Source: Kazachstania africana CBS 2517
Taxonomy: Eukaryota; Ascomycota; Saccharomycetes; Saccharomycetales; Saccharomycetaceae
DNA: 64,000 bases
Direction: 5' to 3'
Assembly (NCBI RefSeq): GCF_000304475.1
Contig: NC_018940.1
Location: forward strand, 1,364,001 to 1,428,000
The position numbers and the translations under genes are program-made. Shown here one piece after another: positions 29,653-38,867 of this stretch (position 1 is its first letter; every line of letters begins with the position of its first letter). The notes beneath the pieces were generated by a model. The model was not told the DNA's origin, made no database searches, and saw nothing but the letters and a program-made list of their open reading frames with translations.

Positions 29653-31689
29653 TTAATCTTCTTCTTCTTCTTCTTCTTCTTCTTCTTCTTCTTTTACTTT
29701 TTCATCTTGTACTATTTCAATTTCACTTTCATCTTCCTGGTCAAGGCTTTCCAAGTCATCTTTCATCCTACCGGTTACTGAGTCGTAGTCATATTCATAG
29801 AATAGCATGAATACACCCGGTGTTGACAAAACCTCGGTTTCATCAACAATATAGACAGTTTCATCAGAAATTCTCCACCAATAGCCTCTATACTTTCTAA
29901 ATGCAATGTAGTGCCCATAATTGTGGGTACCGTAGTGAACAATAACTGAACGTAAGGAATAAATTAAGGGGCCAGCAGGTACCGATGAAGAATAAGTCAT
30001 ACTTCCGTTTGTTGGTGGAATAGATATCTCGTCATTTTTCTGTTCTACATCTTCATTTAATTCGGATTCAGATTCCGAATCTTGTGCTGGTTCTTGATCT
30101 TCTTCAGATGAGGAATTTGACATTGGTACAGGTTGCTCAACTTCATTTGCAAGTCGTACAGGCATATTTCTTATAGTATTACCTAGGGCATCAACCTCTT
30201 CTTCCTCTTGCTCGTCTTCACTTGATGAGAATTCAGAAGACAAATTCATTTCTTCACCATTTAAAGGGTCATAATTCCTAACATCTCTGTCATCATCACT
30301 ATCTATTTCATTTTCTTCATCTTCACTGTCTTCATATTCTTGTTCAAATCTGTGATGCAATTTGGCGTAGTAATCACCTCCAATATTCTCATCTTCGCTT
30401 GATTCTTCATTTTGTACGATATGTTCATTTTTGCTCATTGGTAATCTTGCATCCAGATTGATTTCATCGACGTTACATGCCCATTTTTGTAAATTTAGTC
30501 TCGTCTTGAATAATACTCTTGCATTATTTTTTCTGATCATGTAAGTTCTTGGGTCAAAAACAGATCTGTTGATATGAATTGATAAAAAGGGAGGTGGTCT
30601 TGAAATTAAAATTTGTTTGGATTTAGAGCATTTACGAACCATATTTTCTGTGTGATATTTTTTATAATCGTCTTCTTCGATGACAGGCTTCGATAAAATT
30701 TCAGTTAACAGATTTAATCTTTGGTTAATGGCAATTTTTAATTTTTCTGGGATTGTATCATTTTGAATTTGATCTTGTAGATGAGAACGGACCGCATTTA
30801 GTGAACAACGGTTACATTCTACACCTTCAATAATTTCCGGTTTGACCCATTCATTTAGTAATTCGGATAACTTCAAAGTGGATTGATTTAAAGATTCGCT
30901 AGGGAGATTTAGACTGAGACCTGAAAATACAGAATATCTAATACCGCCATTTTCACCACAAGTCAAACAGCCAATCCTCTCCGCAGTGATACCGTCCAAT
31001 GGTGTTATTAACTTAAATGGGGAATAAAGTTTTTGATCGGGATTTTCTAGTACGGAATTGGGTTCGATCTGTTCCGTTGGTATATATACTGTACCAACGT
31101 TATTTAAATCATCTTGTCCAAGTAATGCATCATCAGGTAAATCTGACTCTTTAATATTATTACGTTCTTCCTTTTTTTCTGTCGAGGGCTTCTTGATATT
31201 CTTTTCTAAATCAGATAGAATTTGTTGAAAAAATTCTTGAGCATCTTCTTGATCATAACCAAGGATGATATTTTTATTTGGGCCGTTAGACATAGTCTTT
31301 AACAGTTTATTTGTTTTGAAGTATGGTTTCTCTTTATAATACTTTTTATTTAGTATCAACAAAAGTTCACGTAGGGTTTCAGTGAATTTGATGTCTCCAT
31401 TGTTTTCCGATCCATTTTCAATGACGTTATCTAAGAATGCTGCTAATTCTTTAGATGACGCCAGAGATTGCAATACAGAGTTCATGAAGCAGGTATTACC
31501 GTCATTAACTAGACCAGCAATGTATCCTCCACGCTTGATAAATTTCTTGTCATTGATAGCATTGTTATACATTTTTCTGGAGAAGAAATTGTTATTATTG
31601 TACATTCTTTTAGTAAACGGATATGACAGCTTCAAAATGAATAGAGTTATGACAAATACACCGAAAAACTCAGATGGGGAGTAGCTCAT
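29653..31689 (-). CDS. UBP1: Ubiquitin-specific protease UBP1
   Basis: A 678-residue deubiquitinase (S. cerevisiae about 809). A hydrophobic segment (about residues 7-24) near the N-terminus corresponds to the membrane anchor known for Ubp1. The Cys box GLVNDGNTCFMNSVLQ places the catalytic Cys at 67. The His box reads VHYGTHNYGHYIAFRKY, and WWRISDETV supplies the Asn/Asp region. A zinc-ribbon-like pair of CxxC motifs (CLTCGENG and CNRCSLNA) lies in between. The protease core is interrupted by a long acidic insertion and ends in a run of Glu encoded by a (CTT)12 microsatellite on the plus strand. Confidence 0.94.
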   Translation of the reverse strand: MSYSPSEFFGVFVITLFILKLSYPFTKRMYNNNNFFSRKMYNNAINDKKFIKRGGYIAGLVNDGNTCFMNSVLQSLASSKELAAFLDNVIENGSENNGDIKFTETLRELLLILNKKYYKEKPYFKTNKLLKTMSNGPNKNIILGYDQEDAQEFFQQILSDLEKNIKKPSTEKKEERNNIKESDLPDDALLGQDDLNNVGTVYIPTEQIEPNSVLENPDQKLYSPFKLITPLDGITAERIGCLTCGENGGIRYSVFSGLSLNLPSESLNQSTLKLSELLNEWVKPEIIEGVECNRCSLNAVRSHLQDQIQNDTIPEKLKIAINQRLNLLTEILSKPVIEEDDYKKYHTENMVRKCSKSKQILISRPPPFLSIHINRSVFDPRTYMIRKNNARVLFKTRLNLQKWACNVDEINLDARLPMSKNEHIVQNEESSEDENIGGDYYAKLHHRFEQEYEDSEDEENEIDSDDDRDVRNYDPLNGEEMNLSSEFSSSEDEQEEEEVDALGNTIRNMPVRLANEVEQPVPMSNSSSEEDQEPAQDSESESELNEDVEQKNDEISIPPTNGSMTYSSSVPAGPLIYSLRSVIVHYGTHNYGHYIAFRKYRGYWWRISDETVYIVDETEVLSTPGVFMLFYEYDYDSVTGRMKDDLESLDQEDESEIEIVQDEKVKEEEEEEEEEEED
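29658..29693. repeat. (CTT)12 microsatellite
   Basis: Twelve perfect CTT triplets on the plus strand. On the minus strand they encode the poly-Glu tail of UBP1, just before its stop codon. Confidence 0.97.
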
Positions 31690-31861
31690 GCAGCAGCCAG
31701 AAGGGAGGAATCGTTATTACCGTTGATAGTTTCTCGGTGATTGAAAGGGTCCTCCTCTCTTGTGTCCAAATTTCAAGCTTCTAAAAACTTCAGCTAACTA
31801 ATTTTTTTTTTTTTTCTATTTCTTCTTTTGCTCTTCGTTTGCAAAAATTTGATATTAGAGA

Positions 31862-31869
31862 GTCACGTG
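31862..31869. promoter_or_regulatory. GTCACGTG site (Cbf1/Pho4-type E-box)
   Basis: A perfect match to RTCACRTG, about 170 bp upstream of UBP1. Cbf1 and Pho4 bind such sites in yeasts. It is also the CDEI consensus of point centromeres, but no CDEII or CDEIII follows. Confidence 0.5.
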
Positions 31870-32547
31870 CACAAAAATGATAAAAAAAATAAATCAGTTC
31901 TCATTGTGACGAAACAGAGCAAATAATGCGAGATAAACACAGCTCATTGAGGATCACAAGAGGAAGAAGGTAAAAAAGATTGCCTGTTTTATGGTAGGAG
32001 ATAGCTGCAGCACATAATGTGTCAGCAACTGAGCCTCTTTCACTTGCCAAGAACTGAAAATGTGGGTCGTCAACCAAACTTTTTTTCTCAATTCGTTTGT
32101 TCTCCTACTTTATTTGAACTTTAGTAACGAGAGAGGCTCTCGCTGCGGTATAAACTGGTGGTGGCATCTCGACGATGTTGTGCCTGGGTGAAATACAGTT
32201 TCGTCAATCGTTCTTGATTTGTTGCCTCGTTTTTGACGCGGGCAGCACACGTTTGGCAGAAAAGAAACGACTGAACGACACGATTGCCGAAAGCACGTCT
32301 AATGGATCGCTCGATCGACGCCATTGATTTCTATATGACGCGGAAGATGACCTGGATGAACGACATGGTACATATGGTGTCAGTTAACAGAACTAAGTTG
32401 GGTCTCTGCAATAGGGTTATATGAATGGTTCAAACGATTGTTAACGATTGCTAACGACTACATTACACTTTTTTCGCTCATTTTTTTTAAAATTTGTAAT
32501 CGTGCTTTCAAGTAATGTCTTGGCACTGTTTGCTACCGTTTATGTCA

Positions 32548-32553
32548 TATAAA
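32548..32553 (+). promoter_or_regulatory. TATA box of the Ser/Thr-rich gene
   Basis: TATAAA about 93 bp upstream of the ATG at 32646, a usual distance in yeast. It implies that transcription starts downstream of it and so excludes the short hydrophobic ORF beginning at 32542. Confidence 0.5.
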
Positions 32554-32645
32554 TGTAATTTTATTTCCATCTTTCTTCCCACTGTTAGCTTTTCATTAAG
32601 GCAGGTCAAAACTCTGTAATTTTACAACTATCCTAGAATATCAAA

Positions 32646-34268
32646 ATGGGTAGCTCTGGTTCAACTACAACTACTACTTCTGTCACAACCACTAGTACAA
32701 CCACTAGTACAACTACTAGTAGTACAGTTGTTCCAACCACTTCTTCCACTGCTGTTGAGGTCACCTCTACCTATATACCGACTAGTTCCTCCACTATTGA
32801 AGTAACCTCTACCATTCCGTCTACCACCAGTACCACTGTTTCCTCTAGTATACCAGTGACTAGTTCCACTGAAGCTGCTACCTCCACTGCTCTCAGTTCT
32901 ACTTTACTGTCATCCGATTTCTCCTCCGTTGAAGAAACAATTTATTCATCTTATTCATTTGCTACCAGCTCAAAGGTTTCCTCATCCTCTATTGCCACAA
33001 CATCTAGTACAACTGCCACCATTAGTACTTCTGTTTTAAATCGTAGTGTTAGAGAAATTAATCAATCAAGTTCTGCAGCATTATCGAGTACCGTTACCGA
33101 AACCTCTTCTGCGGTCGCAACATCGTCAGCTGCCGAAACTTCCTCTGCTACTGAAAGTTCTTCTGCTACTGAAACTTACTCTGCTACCGAAGCTTCCTCT
33201 GCTACTGAAACCTCTTCTACTGTCGCAACATCGTCAGCTGCTGAAACTTCTTCTGCTACTGAAACTTCCTCTGCTACCGAAGCTTCCTCTGCTACTGAAA
33301 CCTCTTCTGCTATCGCAACATCGTCAGCTGCCGAAACTTCCTCTGCTACTGAAACTTTTTCTGAATCTTCAGCAGCTGCCTCTGCTTCCAGTTTAATTGC
33401 ATCTTCACAATCTTCTAGCGTTAGAAATGCATCCTCAAGTGTCGTTATGTCTTCTAGTTCTATTCCACCTTCTTCCTCTAGCAGTGTAGGCACTTCTGCT
33501 AGTACCGCTGATTCATCATCTATTGTTGCTTCTTCAAGTGTAGATACATCTTCTTCCATTACTACTTCTTCAAGCATGGCTGGTTCTTCTGTTGCTGTAT
33601 CTTCTTTGAGTGCTGCTGCCAGTTCCGCTGCATCCAGCTCTATACAGACTACAAATATCCCAGCAAGTTCATATTCCCTAACCACAAGTATACTAACCAG
33701 TACCAACGGTACTGAAGTTGTATACATAACTGATGTCACCACTGTTTGCGACGAAACAGCTGCTACTTCAGCAATTTCCACTGCCGAACCAACCAATGTC
33801 ACTGAAGACACTACTACTAGTACTGCAGTTCCATTCAGCAATTCTACCGAAGTTGCTACTGCACAAGTCGTCTCTACCTCTTCCAAGGCCGCTGCTGTTA
33901 CACAAGCTATCTCTAGTTCTTTCAAGGCTACAGAAGCTGCCAGCACAAGCAAATCAGCCGTTTCCTTCTCTAATGCTACTACTTCAAACAACGTTGAAAA
34001 TGTCTCTTCATCTGAGGCTACTTCAGTAAAGATAATCACTTTATCCGATTCTACTAAAACTGTTTATATCACTAAAACAAGCACAAAGACTAATGTTGAA
34101 GCATATACCACTGCTGCTACCTCCAAATCCTCTCTATCTTCTTCCTACGCTCGTTTTGCTTCTTCCGTCACTACCGCTTCTATTTCTCAAGAGACCGGTA
34201 ATGGTGCCATGAAGGCATCTATCAAAACTGGTGTTGGTATAGTCGGTGCTTTAGCTTTGTTGTTATAA
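32646..34268 (+). CDS. Ser/Thr-rich GPI-type cell-wall protein lacking a signal peptide
   Basis: The 540-residue product is almost entirely Ser, Thr, Ala and Val, as in heavily O-glycosylated wall mannoproteins. A five-residue unit (SSATE and variants) is reiterated at about residues 160-240, inside larger repeats that begin ATSSAAETSSATE. Two less simple segments contain NGTEVVYITDVTTVC and STKTVYITKTSTKT. The C-terminus ends with a hydrophobic tail (TGVGIVGALALLL) after a small-residue region (TGNGAMKAS), as for GPI attachment. However, the N-terminus MGSSGSTTTTTSVTTT has no hydrophobic core, and an in-frame TAG at 32634 blocks extension. It may have lost its 5' end. No specific homolog is recognised. 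Confidence 0.75.
   Translation: MGSSGSTTTTTSVTTTSTTTSTTTSSTVVPTTSSTAVEVTSTYIPTSSSTIEVTSTIPSTTSTTVSSSIPVTSSTEAATSTALSSTLLSSDFSSVEETIYSSYSFATSSKVSSSSIATTSSTTATISTSVLNRSVREINQSSSAALSSTVTETSSAVATSSAAETSSATESSSATETYSATEASSATETSSTVATSSAAETSSATETSSATEASSATETSSAIATSSAAETSSATETFSESSAAASASSLIASSQSSSVRNASSSVVMSSSSIPPSSSSSVGTSASTADSSSIVASSSVDTSSSITTSSSMAGSSVAVSSLSAAASSAASSSIQTTNIPASSYSLTTSILTSTNGTEVVYITDVTTVCDETAATSAISTAEPTNVTEDTTTSTAVPFSNSTEVATAQVVSTSSKAAAVTQAISSSFKATEAASTSKSAVSFSNATTSNNVENVSSSEATSVKIITLSDSTKTVYITKTSTKTNVEAYTTAATSKSSLSSSYARFASSVTTASISQETGNGAMKASIKTGVGIVGALALLL
33106..33356 (+). repeat. Nested 15-bp coding repeats in the Ser/Thr-rich gene
   Basis: Reiterated units encoding SSATE-type pentapeptides, grouped into higher-order copies each starting with GTCGCAACATCGTCAGCT or a close variant. 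Such repeats in wall proteins change length by recombination. Confidence 0.75.
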
Positions 34269-34846
34269 TGTAATATTACAAATTTTATATACTATTTAAT
34301 ACCTATGTTCTCCTATATAATGACTTTTAATAACTAGTTATACCTTCAAGATCTGGATTTTCACATTTTCAGGAGCCTTTTTCCAAGTTACAATTGAATG
34401 AGTAGACAACAAATTGTTAATTTAAAATTTAGAGTTTCAATGAGAGAAAGTTCAATATTCTAGAAGAAGCTACCAGAAAAGTAGAACTTAACCGTAGACG
34501 ATATTTGTTCACTTATCGAAGCAGGAACATTGAATGAACTAATCATAAAACATTTAATATGCTGAACTGCCATTAAATTACTCTCCTTTCAATATCCCAT
34601 GAAATCTCAAGACATAAAAGAATAGCGCAGAAGCCATAGTTCAAACAACAAAATGTGTTCGATTGATAATATATATAATTCAAATATAGTGCAATAAAGA
34701 TATTAAGTGCTGGTAGTTTTGCAAGTTTTGATCGAGCTCTTTTATACTAAGACACCTTTGTTCGGATATTGAAATTTTTATGTTATACAAGAAAAAAGAA
34801 CTAGATGAACTTAATCGACTCAATTTAAGGCACCTCAATTACGGCA
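34269..34846. other. Intergenic region upstream of LUC7
   Basis: About 580 bp, AT-rich. I see no ORF, tRNA or clear repeat. It should contain the 3' end of the Ser/Thr-rich gene and the LUC7 promoter. Confidence 0.5.
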
Positions 34847-35563
34847 ATGTCATCCATAAAAACAGCGTCAGAAGAACAAAGAAAGCTTATAGAACAACTA
34901 TTAGGTAAGGATACTAGGTACTATGCTCGGAAAGAGTTGAGTTTGAATGATCCAAGGATATGCAAGAGCTACTTAGTCGGATATTGTCCTTATGATTTAT
35001 TTCAAAATACAAAGCAAAGTATTGGTCGCTGCCCCCAAATTCATTTACAGAAACACAAGCTGCAGTATGAAAAATTGAAAGAAGAAGGAGCAACATTTCC
35101 CGAGTTTGAGACGGAGTATTTCCTTGTGCTATCGAGATTTATTAACGAATGCAATAATCAAATAGCGACAGCATTAAAAAGCTTGGAGCATACCTTCGAA
35201 GAGCGAGAAAGAATTAAGGAGGTTGCCAGCGAGTTGGATGAATTAGATACTAGGATTGGGTTAATGCAGGAGGAAATAAATACGCTTATTACAAAAGATG
35301 AAGTCTCAAAAGCTATGATTCAGTCAATTAAATTCAAAGAACTATTGGAAAAGAGAGCTATAGTGGCCAAAAAAGTTAAGAATATAACAGAAAATGTGGG
35401 TCAAAGTGCACAACAAAAGTTACAGGTCTGTGAAATATGTGGTGCATATTTATCCAGACTTGACACAGATAGAAGGTTGGCCGATCATTTCTTGGGTAAA
35501 GTTCATTTGGGTTACGTCAAAATGAGAGAACATTATAATTATTACAAGAATAAAAAAATTTGA
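34847..35563 (+). CDS. LUC7: U1 snRNP protein LUC7
   Basis: A 238-residue protein (S. cerevisiae about 261). Luc7 is a U1 snRNP subunit that stabilises pairing with the 5' splice site. Two zinc fingers are visible: the first of CCCH type (Cys in ICKSYLVGYCPYDLF, Cys in IGRCPQIH, then His), and the second of C2H2 type near the C-terminus (VCEICGAYLSRLDTDRR, then HFLGKVHLGY). A long charged coiled-coil helix connects them (residues about 95-185). It lies across a breakpoint from UBP1; in S. cerevisiae LUC7 is YDL087C. It converges on NUR1 with about 40 bp between stops. Confidence 0.95.
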   Translation: MSSIKTASEEQRKLIEQLLGKDTRYYARKELSLNDPRICKSYLVGYCPYDLFQNTKQSIGRCPQIHLQKHKLQYEKLKEEGATFPEFETEYFLVLSRFINECNNQIATALKSLEHTFEERERIKEVASELDELDTRIGLMQEEINTLITKDEVSKAMIQSIKFKELLEKRAIVAKKVKNITENVGQSAQQKLQVCEICGAYLSRLDTDRRLADHFLGKVHLGYVKMREHYNYYKNKKI

Positions 35564-35603
35564 AAATGCATTTACATAAACATATAAGAATATAATAGTA
35601 CTA

Positions 35604-37007
35604 TTATTCAAAATTTTTTCTATTTGGACTTCTGTTCGGGCTCCTGTGAGGACTCTTACTTGAGCTTCTTGAAGATTGGTTATATACAACAGATTGTCGA
35701 AGTGGGCTTATAGAACCTCTTCTTATGTCATATGGTGGGATTGGATAGCAGGAATCATGTATTGGAGATGAAAAGCCCGTCGAATATGCGCCAGGATGAA
35801 ACTCTTGCTTGATCATGTATTGTTGAGTTTGTGGGTTCCAATATAGTTGGTTATTTACCGGTTCAATAATCTTGTTATGTGGTATTTGTTGCTTATCAAT
35901 AATATCCTCGAACTCGTTCCTTTGCCTATTAAATTTCTCTTTAACCAATTCACCCGTTAAAGTATGACTTTCAAAAATTTTGGCTTTTGTCGTTGCACAA
36001 AACTTGACATAACCTTGCCCGTATGGAGTGGCATCAACCATCACATCTTGATATTTATTCGAAGTCTTTGATTTAATGATCTTAGCGTTCATTTCTGAAA
36101 TAATTGAGCTAGAAAGGATTGATTCGTCTAGAAGCCTCACTAGAAACCTTCTTATTACAATATAATGTAGCACAAGCTGGTGGAAAACCAATGCAAATGC
36201 TGTTATAAAATTTGTATCTGTTAACATCAGGAAAATGATAGACGTAGGAGAAAATGATACAAATAGATGTGTCAGAAATTTCGAGGGCATCCATTTCCTC
36301 AACTGATAAAAAAATTGCTCATTATTTAATGATTCTGAATTTTCAAATTTTTTTCTCTTCTTTAGCAAGAAATGCTTCAACATGGAGAAAACTGAACCCC
36401 GCATAATATCATCATAATAACTTCGACTCAAATCAGTTAACGAATGTTTTGTTAAATTTGGAGATTCTTTTGCATTTTCGAGGTAAAATATGGAATATGA
36501 TTTATATTGGGAACAAAGAAATTTGTAGCTTATGATTAAATTCAACGAAAATAATGATACTAGTGATAGAAAGGTAAACCTTTCTGCAACTGTGAAAAAA
36601 TACAATTTTGTCCTAGATTTTTGAGATGAGGATTGTTGCACATAGCGACTAAGATAATTATATTGGTTTAATTTCCCAGATTTGCTGAAATCAAAGGAAT
36701 CCTGTATACTTGATTTCACGTAGTCATTATTTCTGATAAAATTATCTTGAATGAACCGTATGACGTAAAAACAAAAAGTCAGTATATTACCCAACGGTTC
36801 TGCCAAAGAAACTGCCTTTGAATCCCAATCTATCGATTCAAAATATTCATTCATTGAAAGATGTAAATCAGAAGGAGATACAAGTATCCTATCGATCCAC
36901 GATAAAAAACCGACTCTTTCATCGGATTCATTTGAATCTACCTCATCATCGACTTCTCCTACGACTCCAGCGGGCAAAAGCTCATTCTTCGAAAACCGCA
37001 ATGACAT
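35604..37007 (-). CDS. NUR1: Inner nuclear membrane protein NUR1
   Basis: A 467-residue protein (S. cerevisiae about 484) with conserved hydrophobic segments: one around residues 65-90, one around 145-165 (RFTFLSLVSLFSLNLIISYK) and another around 250-285 (LFVSFSPTSIIFLML and on). Nur1 pairs with Heh1 in the CLIP complex, which tethers rDNA repeats to the nuclear envelope through cohibin. The C-terminal tail is rich in Ser, Arg and Pro (SSRSSSKSPHRSPNRSPNR), a likely phosphorylation region. In S. cerevisiae ASM4 separates NUR1 from LUC7; it is missing here. Confidence 0.9.
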   Translation of the reverse strand: MSLRFSKNELLPAGVVGEVDDEVDSNESDERVGFLSWIDRILVSPSDLHLSMNEYFESIDWDSKAVSLAEPLGNILTFCFYVIRFIQDNFIRNNDYVKSSIQDSFDFSKSGKLNQYNYLSRYVQQSSSQKSRTKLYFFTVAERFTFLSLVSLFSLNLIISYKFLCSQYKSYSIFYLENAKESPNLTKHSLTDLSRSYYDDIMRGSVFSMLKHFLLKKRKKFENSESLNNEQFFYQLRKWMPSKFLTHLFVSFSPTSIIFLMLTDTNFITAFALVFHQLVLHYIVIRRFLVRLLDESILSSSIISEMNAKIIKSKTSNKYQDVMVDATPYGQGYVKFCATTKAKIFESHTLTGELVKEKFNRQRNEFEDIIDKQQIPHNKIIEPVNNQLYWNPQTQQYMIKQEFHPGAYSTGFSSPIHDSCYPIPPYDIRRGSISPLRQSVVYNQSSRSSSKSPHRSPNRSPNRKNFE

Positions 37008-37383
37008 TTACTTTCTAATCAATTAAAATCTTTTTTTTATAAGCACGACTTCTGAACACTTGATGTTTTGTTTATTTTCTCTATCTTTTTTTTAATTCGA
37101 AAACACTAAAAGAGATAGTATTCTATGGGGTAAAATTCCGGGAGAACCTACTCAATAGATTCTCAAACTAACCAGATCCACGATTTAAGAGTCTCAACTT
37201 CCCTGCGTCACTGTGCATGCGCTTGTGTTCAGTATTTAACCTAATCAAGCAAATTACACTGTCTTTAAAAAATGTTTCATATTGGAAACTTAAAAAAAAA
37301 TAAAATGAACCTCAAATTGTAAATCAGCATCGAACATTAAATAAACTGTAAATAGCATATATATAAAGCGTGTAAAGACCAGG
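37008..37383. other. NUR1-RAM1 divergent intergenic region
   Basis: This 376-bp gap holds both promoters. T- and A-rich runs occur at 37031-37037, 37087-37093 and 37290-37298. I see no recognisable factor site. Confidence 0.45.
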
Positions 37384-38661
37384 ATGGATAAATCCACGTC
37401 AAGAATAAAATTTATAGATTCTAAATTGCTGGGACGCAAGAGACAGCCAACTGAAACTGTAGTCAACTCTGAAGAAAACAAAGAAGAAGAGCCTGAAATT
37501 TTAATAATGAAGGAGATCGAAACACAAACAACGCTGGATAGAGAAGAAACTCTAAGTAAATGTGTCCCTTTGCTCTCGGTAGACAGGCAGCCTGAACTGA
37601 ATAGCCAGTTCCACAGAATGTTTTTGGATTACCCTTTCCAAAATTCAATGCCTCCACAGATGGCTGCAATGGACGCTGGACAACCTTGGATTGCCTACTG
37701 GGTAGCCAATTCGTTGAAAACAATGGATCCAGATTGGATATCTGATGAATACAAGGAGCGTATAGCTGAAAAACTTTCTATTATATCGCCTAAAGGCGGG
37801 CCTTTTGGCGGTGGCATGGACCAATTGCCTCATATTGCAGGTACATATGCTGCTATCAATTCAATTGTATTATGTGATAATATAAATGATTGCTGGGAGA
37901 AAATTAACCGTTCAGCTATTTACGAATGGTTATTGTCCTTAAAGACAGAAAACGGCGGCTTCAGAACATGTGATCCTGTGGGAGAAGTCGACACAAGAGG
38001 TGTGTACTGTGCTCTAAGCATAGCATCACTTTTAAATATAGTTACAGATGAATTGTGTGAGGGAGTTGTTGATTTCTTGGTTAATTGCCAAACTTATGAA
38101 GGTGGCTTTGGTGGTTGCCCGTTTGAAGATGAAGCTCACGGTGGTTACACATTTTGTGCCGTGGCAAGTTTGATGATCTTGAACTCTTTCGACAAGATTA
38201 GTGTTGAAAAACTGATGGAATGGTGCAGTGCTCGTCAGTATAACGAAGAAAAAGGTTTATCCGGAAGAAGCAACAAGTTAGTGGATGGTTGCTATAGTTT
38301 TTGGGTCGGCGCTACAGCAGCAATGATCGAGGCAAGTGGCTATCAGAATCCAATAAACAAAGAGGCGCTTCGAGAGTATATCCTATGTTGCTGTCAAACT
38401 GATGAATTTCCTGGCCTACGTGATAAACCAGGCAAACGTGCTGATTTCTATCATACAAATTACGTTCTATTAGGGTTGGCCATATCCGAATCTGAATTTC
38501 AATACAGAGATAATAATAAACACAGTGCCTCTAGTATATTATCAAAACCAATCAGGCTCAGAGACAATTCATCTAATTTGATCGAAATAAGCCCCATCTA
38601 TGGATTACCAGCCAAAGACGTTGAAAAATTCACATCTTTCTTTCTAGAAAAGACAATTTGA
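37384..38661 (+). CDS. RAM1: Protein farnesyltransferase beta subunit RAM1
   Basis: A 425-residue protein (S. cerevisiae 431). With Ram2 it transfers farnesyl to CaaX proteins such as Ras and a-factor. The alpha-alpha barrel repeats show Gly-Gly-Phe motifs (NGGFRTC, EGGFGGCP). The zinc ligands are visible: Asp301 and Cys303 in LVDGCYSFWVG and His357 in DFYHTNYVLLG. The short-helix region PQMAAMDAGQPWIAYWVANS near residue 98 matches the family closely. The start ATG at 37384 gives the usual length. Its place beside NUR1 and UBX3 matches YDL090C. Confidence 0.96.
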   Translation: MDKSTSRIKFIDSKLLGRKRQPTETVVNSEENKEEEPEILIMKEIETQTTLDREETLSKCVPLLSVDRQPELNSQFHRMFLDYPFQNSMPPQMAAMDAGQPWIAYWVANSLKTMDPDWISDEYKERIAEKLSIISPKGGPFGGGMDQLPHIAGTYAAINSIVLCDNINDCWEKINRSAIYEWLLSLKTENGGFRTCDPVGEVDTRGVYCALSIASLLNIVTDELCEGVVDFLVNCQTYEGGFGGCPFEDEAHGGYTFCAVASLMILNSFDKISVEKLMEWCSARQYNEEKGLSGRSNKLVDGCYSFWVGATAAMIEASGYQNPINKEALREYILCCCQTDEFPGLRDKPGKRADFYHTNYVLLGLAISESEFQYRDNNKHSASSILSKPIRLRDNSSNLIEISPIYGLPAKDVEKFTSFFLEKTI

Positions 38662-38867
38662 TTTCAACATCAAGCATCACTATATATAAATATATATCCC
38701 AATCTTGATATGCATGATTTTTAGTTGTAATTTTACTTTTACTTGGTCTCTCTTTATAGACGATTATAATGCGAGATAGAAATTAAATATGAAATTTCAT
38801 GAAACTGTGAAAATGAAAATAGTCAAATACCAAGTAAAACAAGGACCAGTCAGTTCTACACTCTGAA

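Larger units (their letters stand above)
31690..32645. other. Long intergenic region at a synteny breakpoint
   Basis: About 950 bp between UBP1 and the Ser/Thr-rich gene. It contains a run of 14 T (31802-31815), likely nucleosome-excluding sequence near the UBP1 promoter, a GTCACGTG site at 31862 and a TATA box at 32548. The minus ORF 32324-32121 has no similarity I recognise. I found no tRNA, LTR or gene relic that would explain the breakpoint. Confidence 0.55.

Noticed and set aside
32542..32619. 25-codon hydrophobic ORF upstream of the Ser/Thr-rich gene, considered as its displaced signal peptide
   Set aside because: It overlaps the likely TATA box, is in another frame, and an additional in-frame TAG at 32634 separates it from the gene.
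33176..34039. 287-codon minus-strand ORF opposite the Ser/Thr-rich gene
   Set aside because: It is the antisense of low-complexity Ser/Thr codons, giving an artificial Glu/Val/Ala protein.
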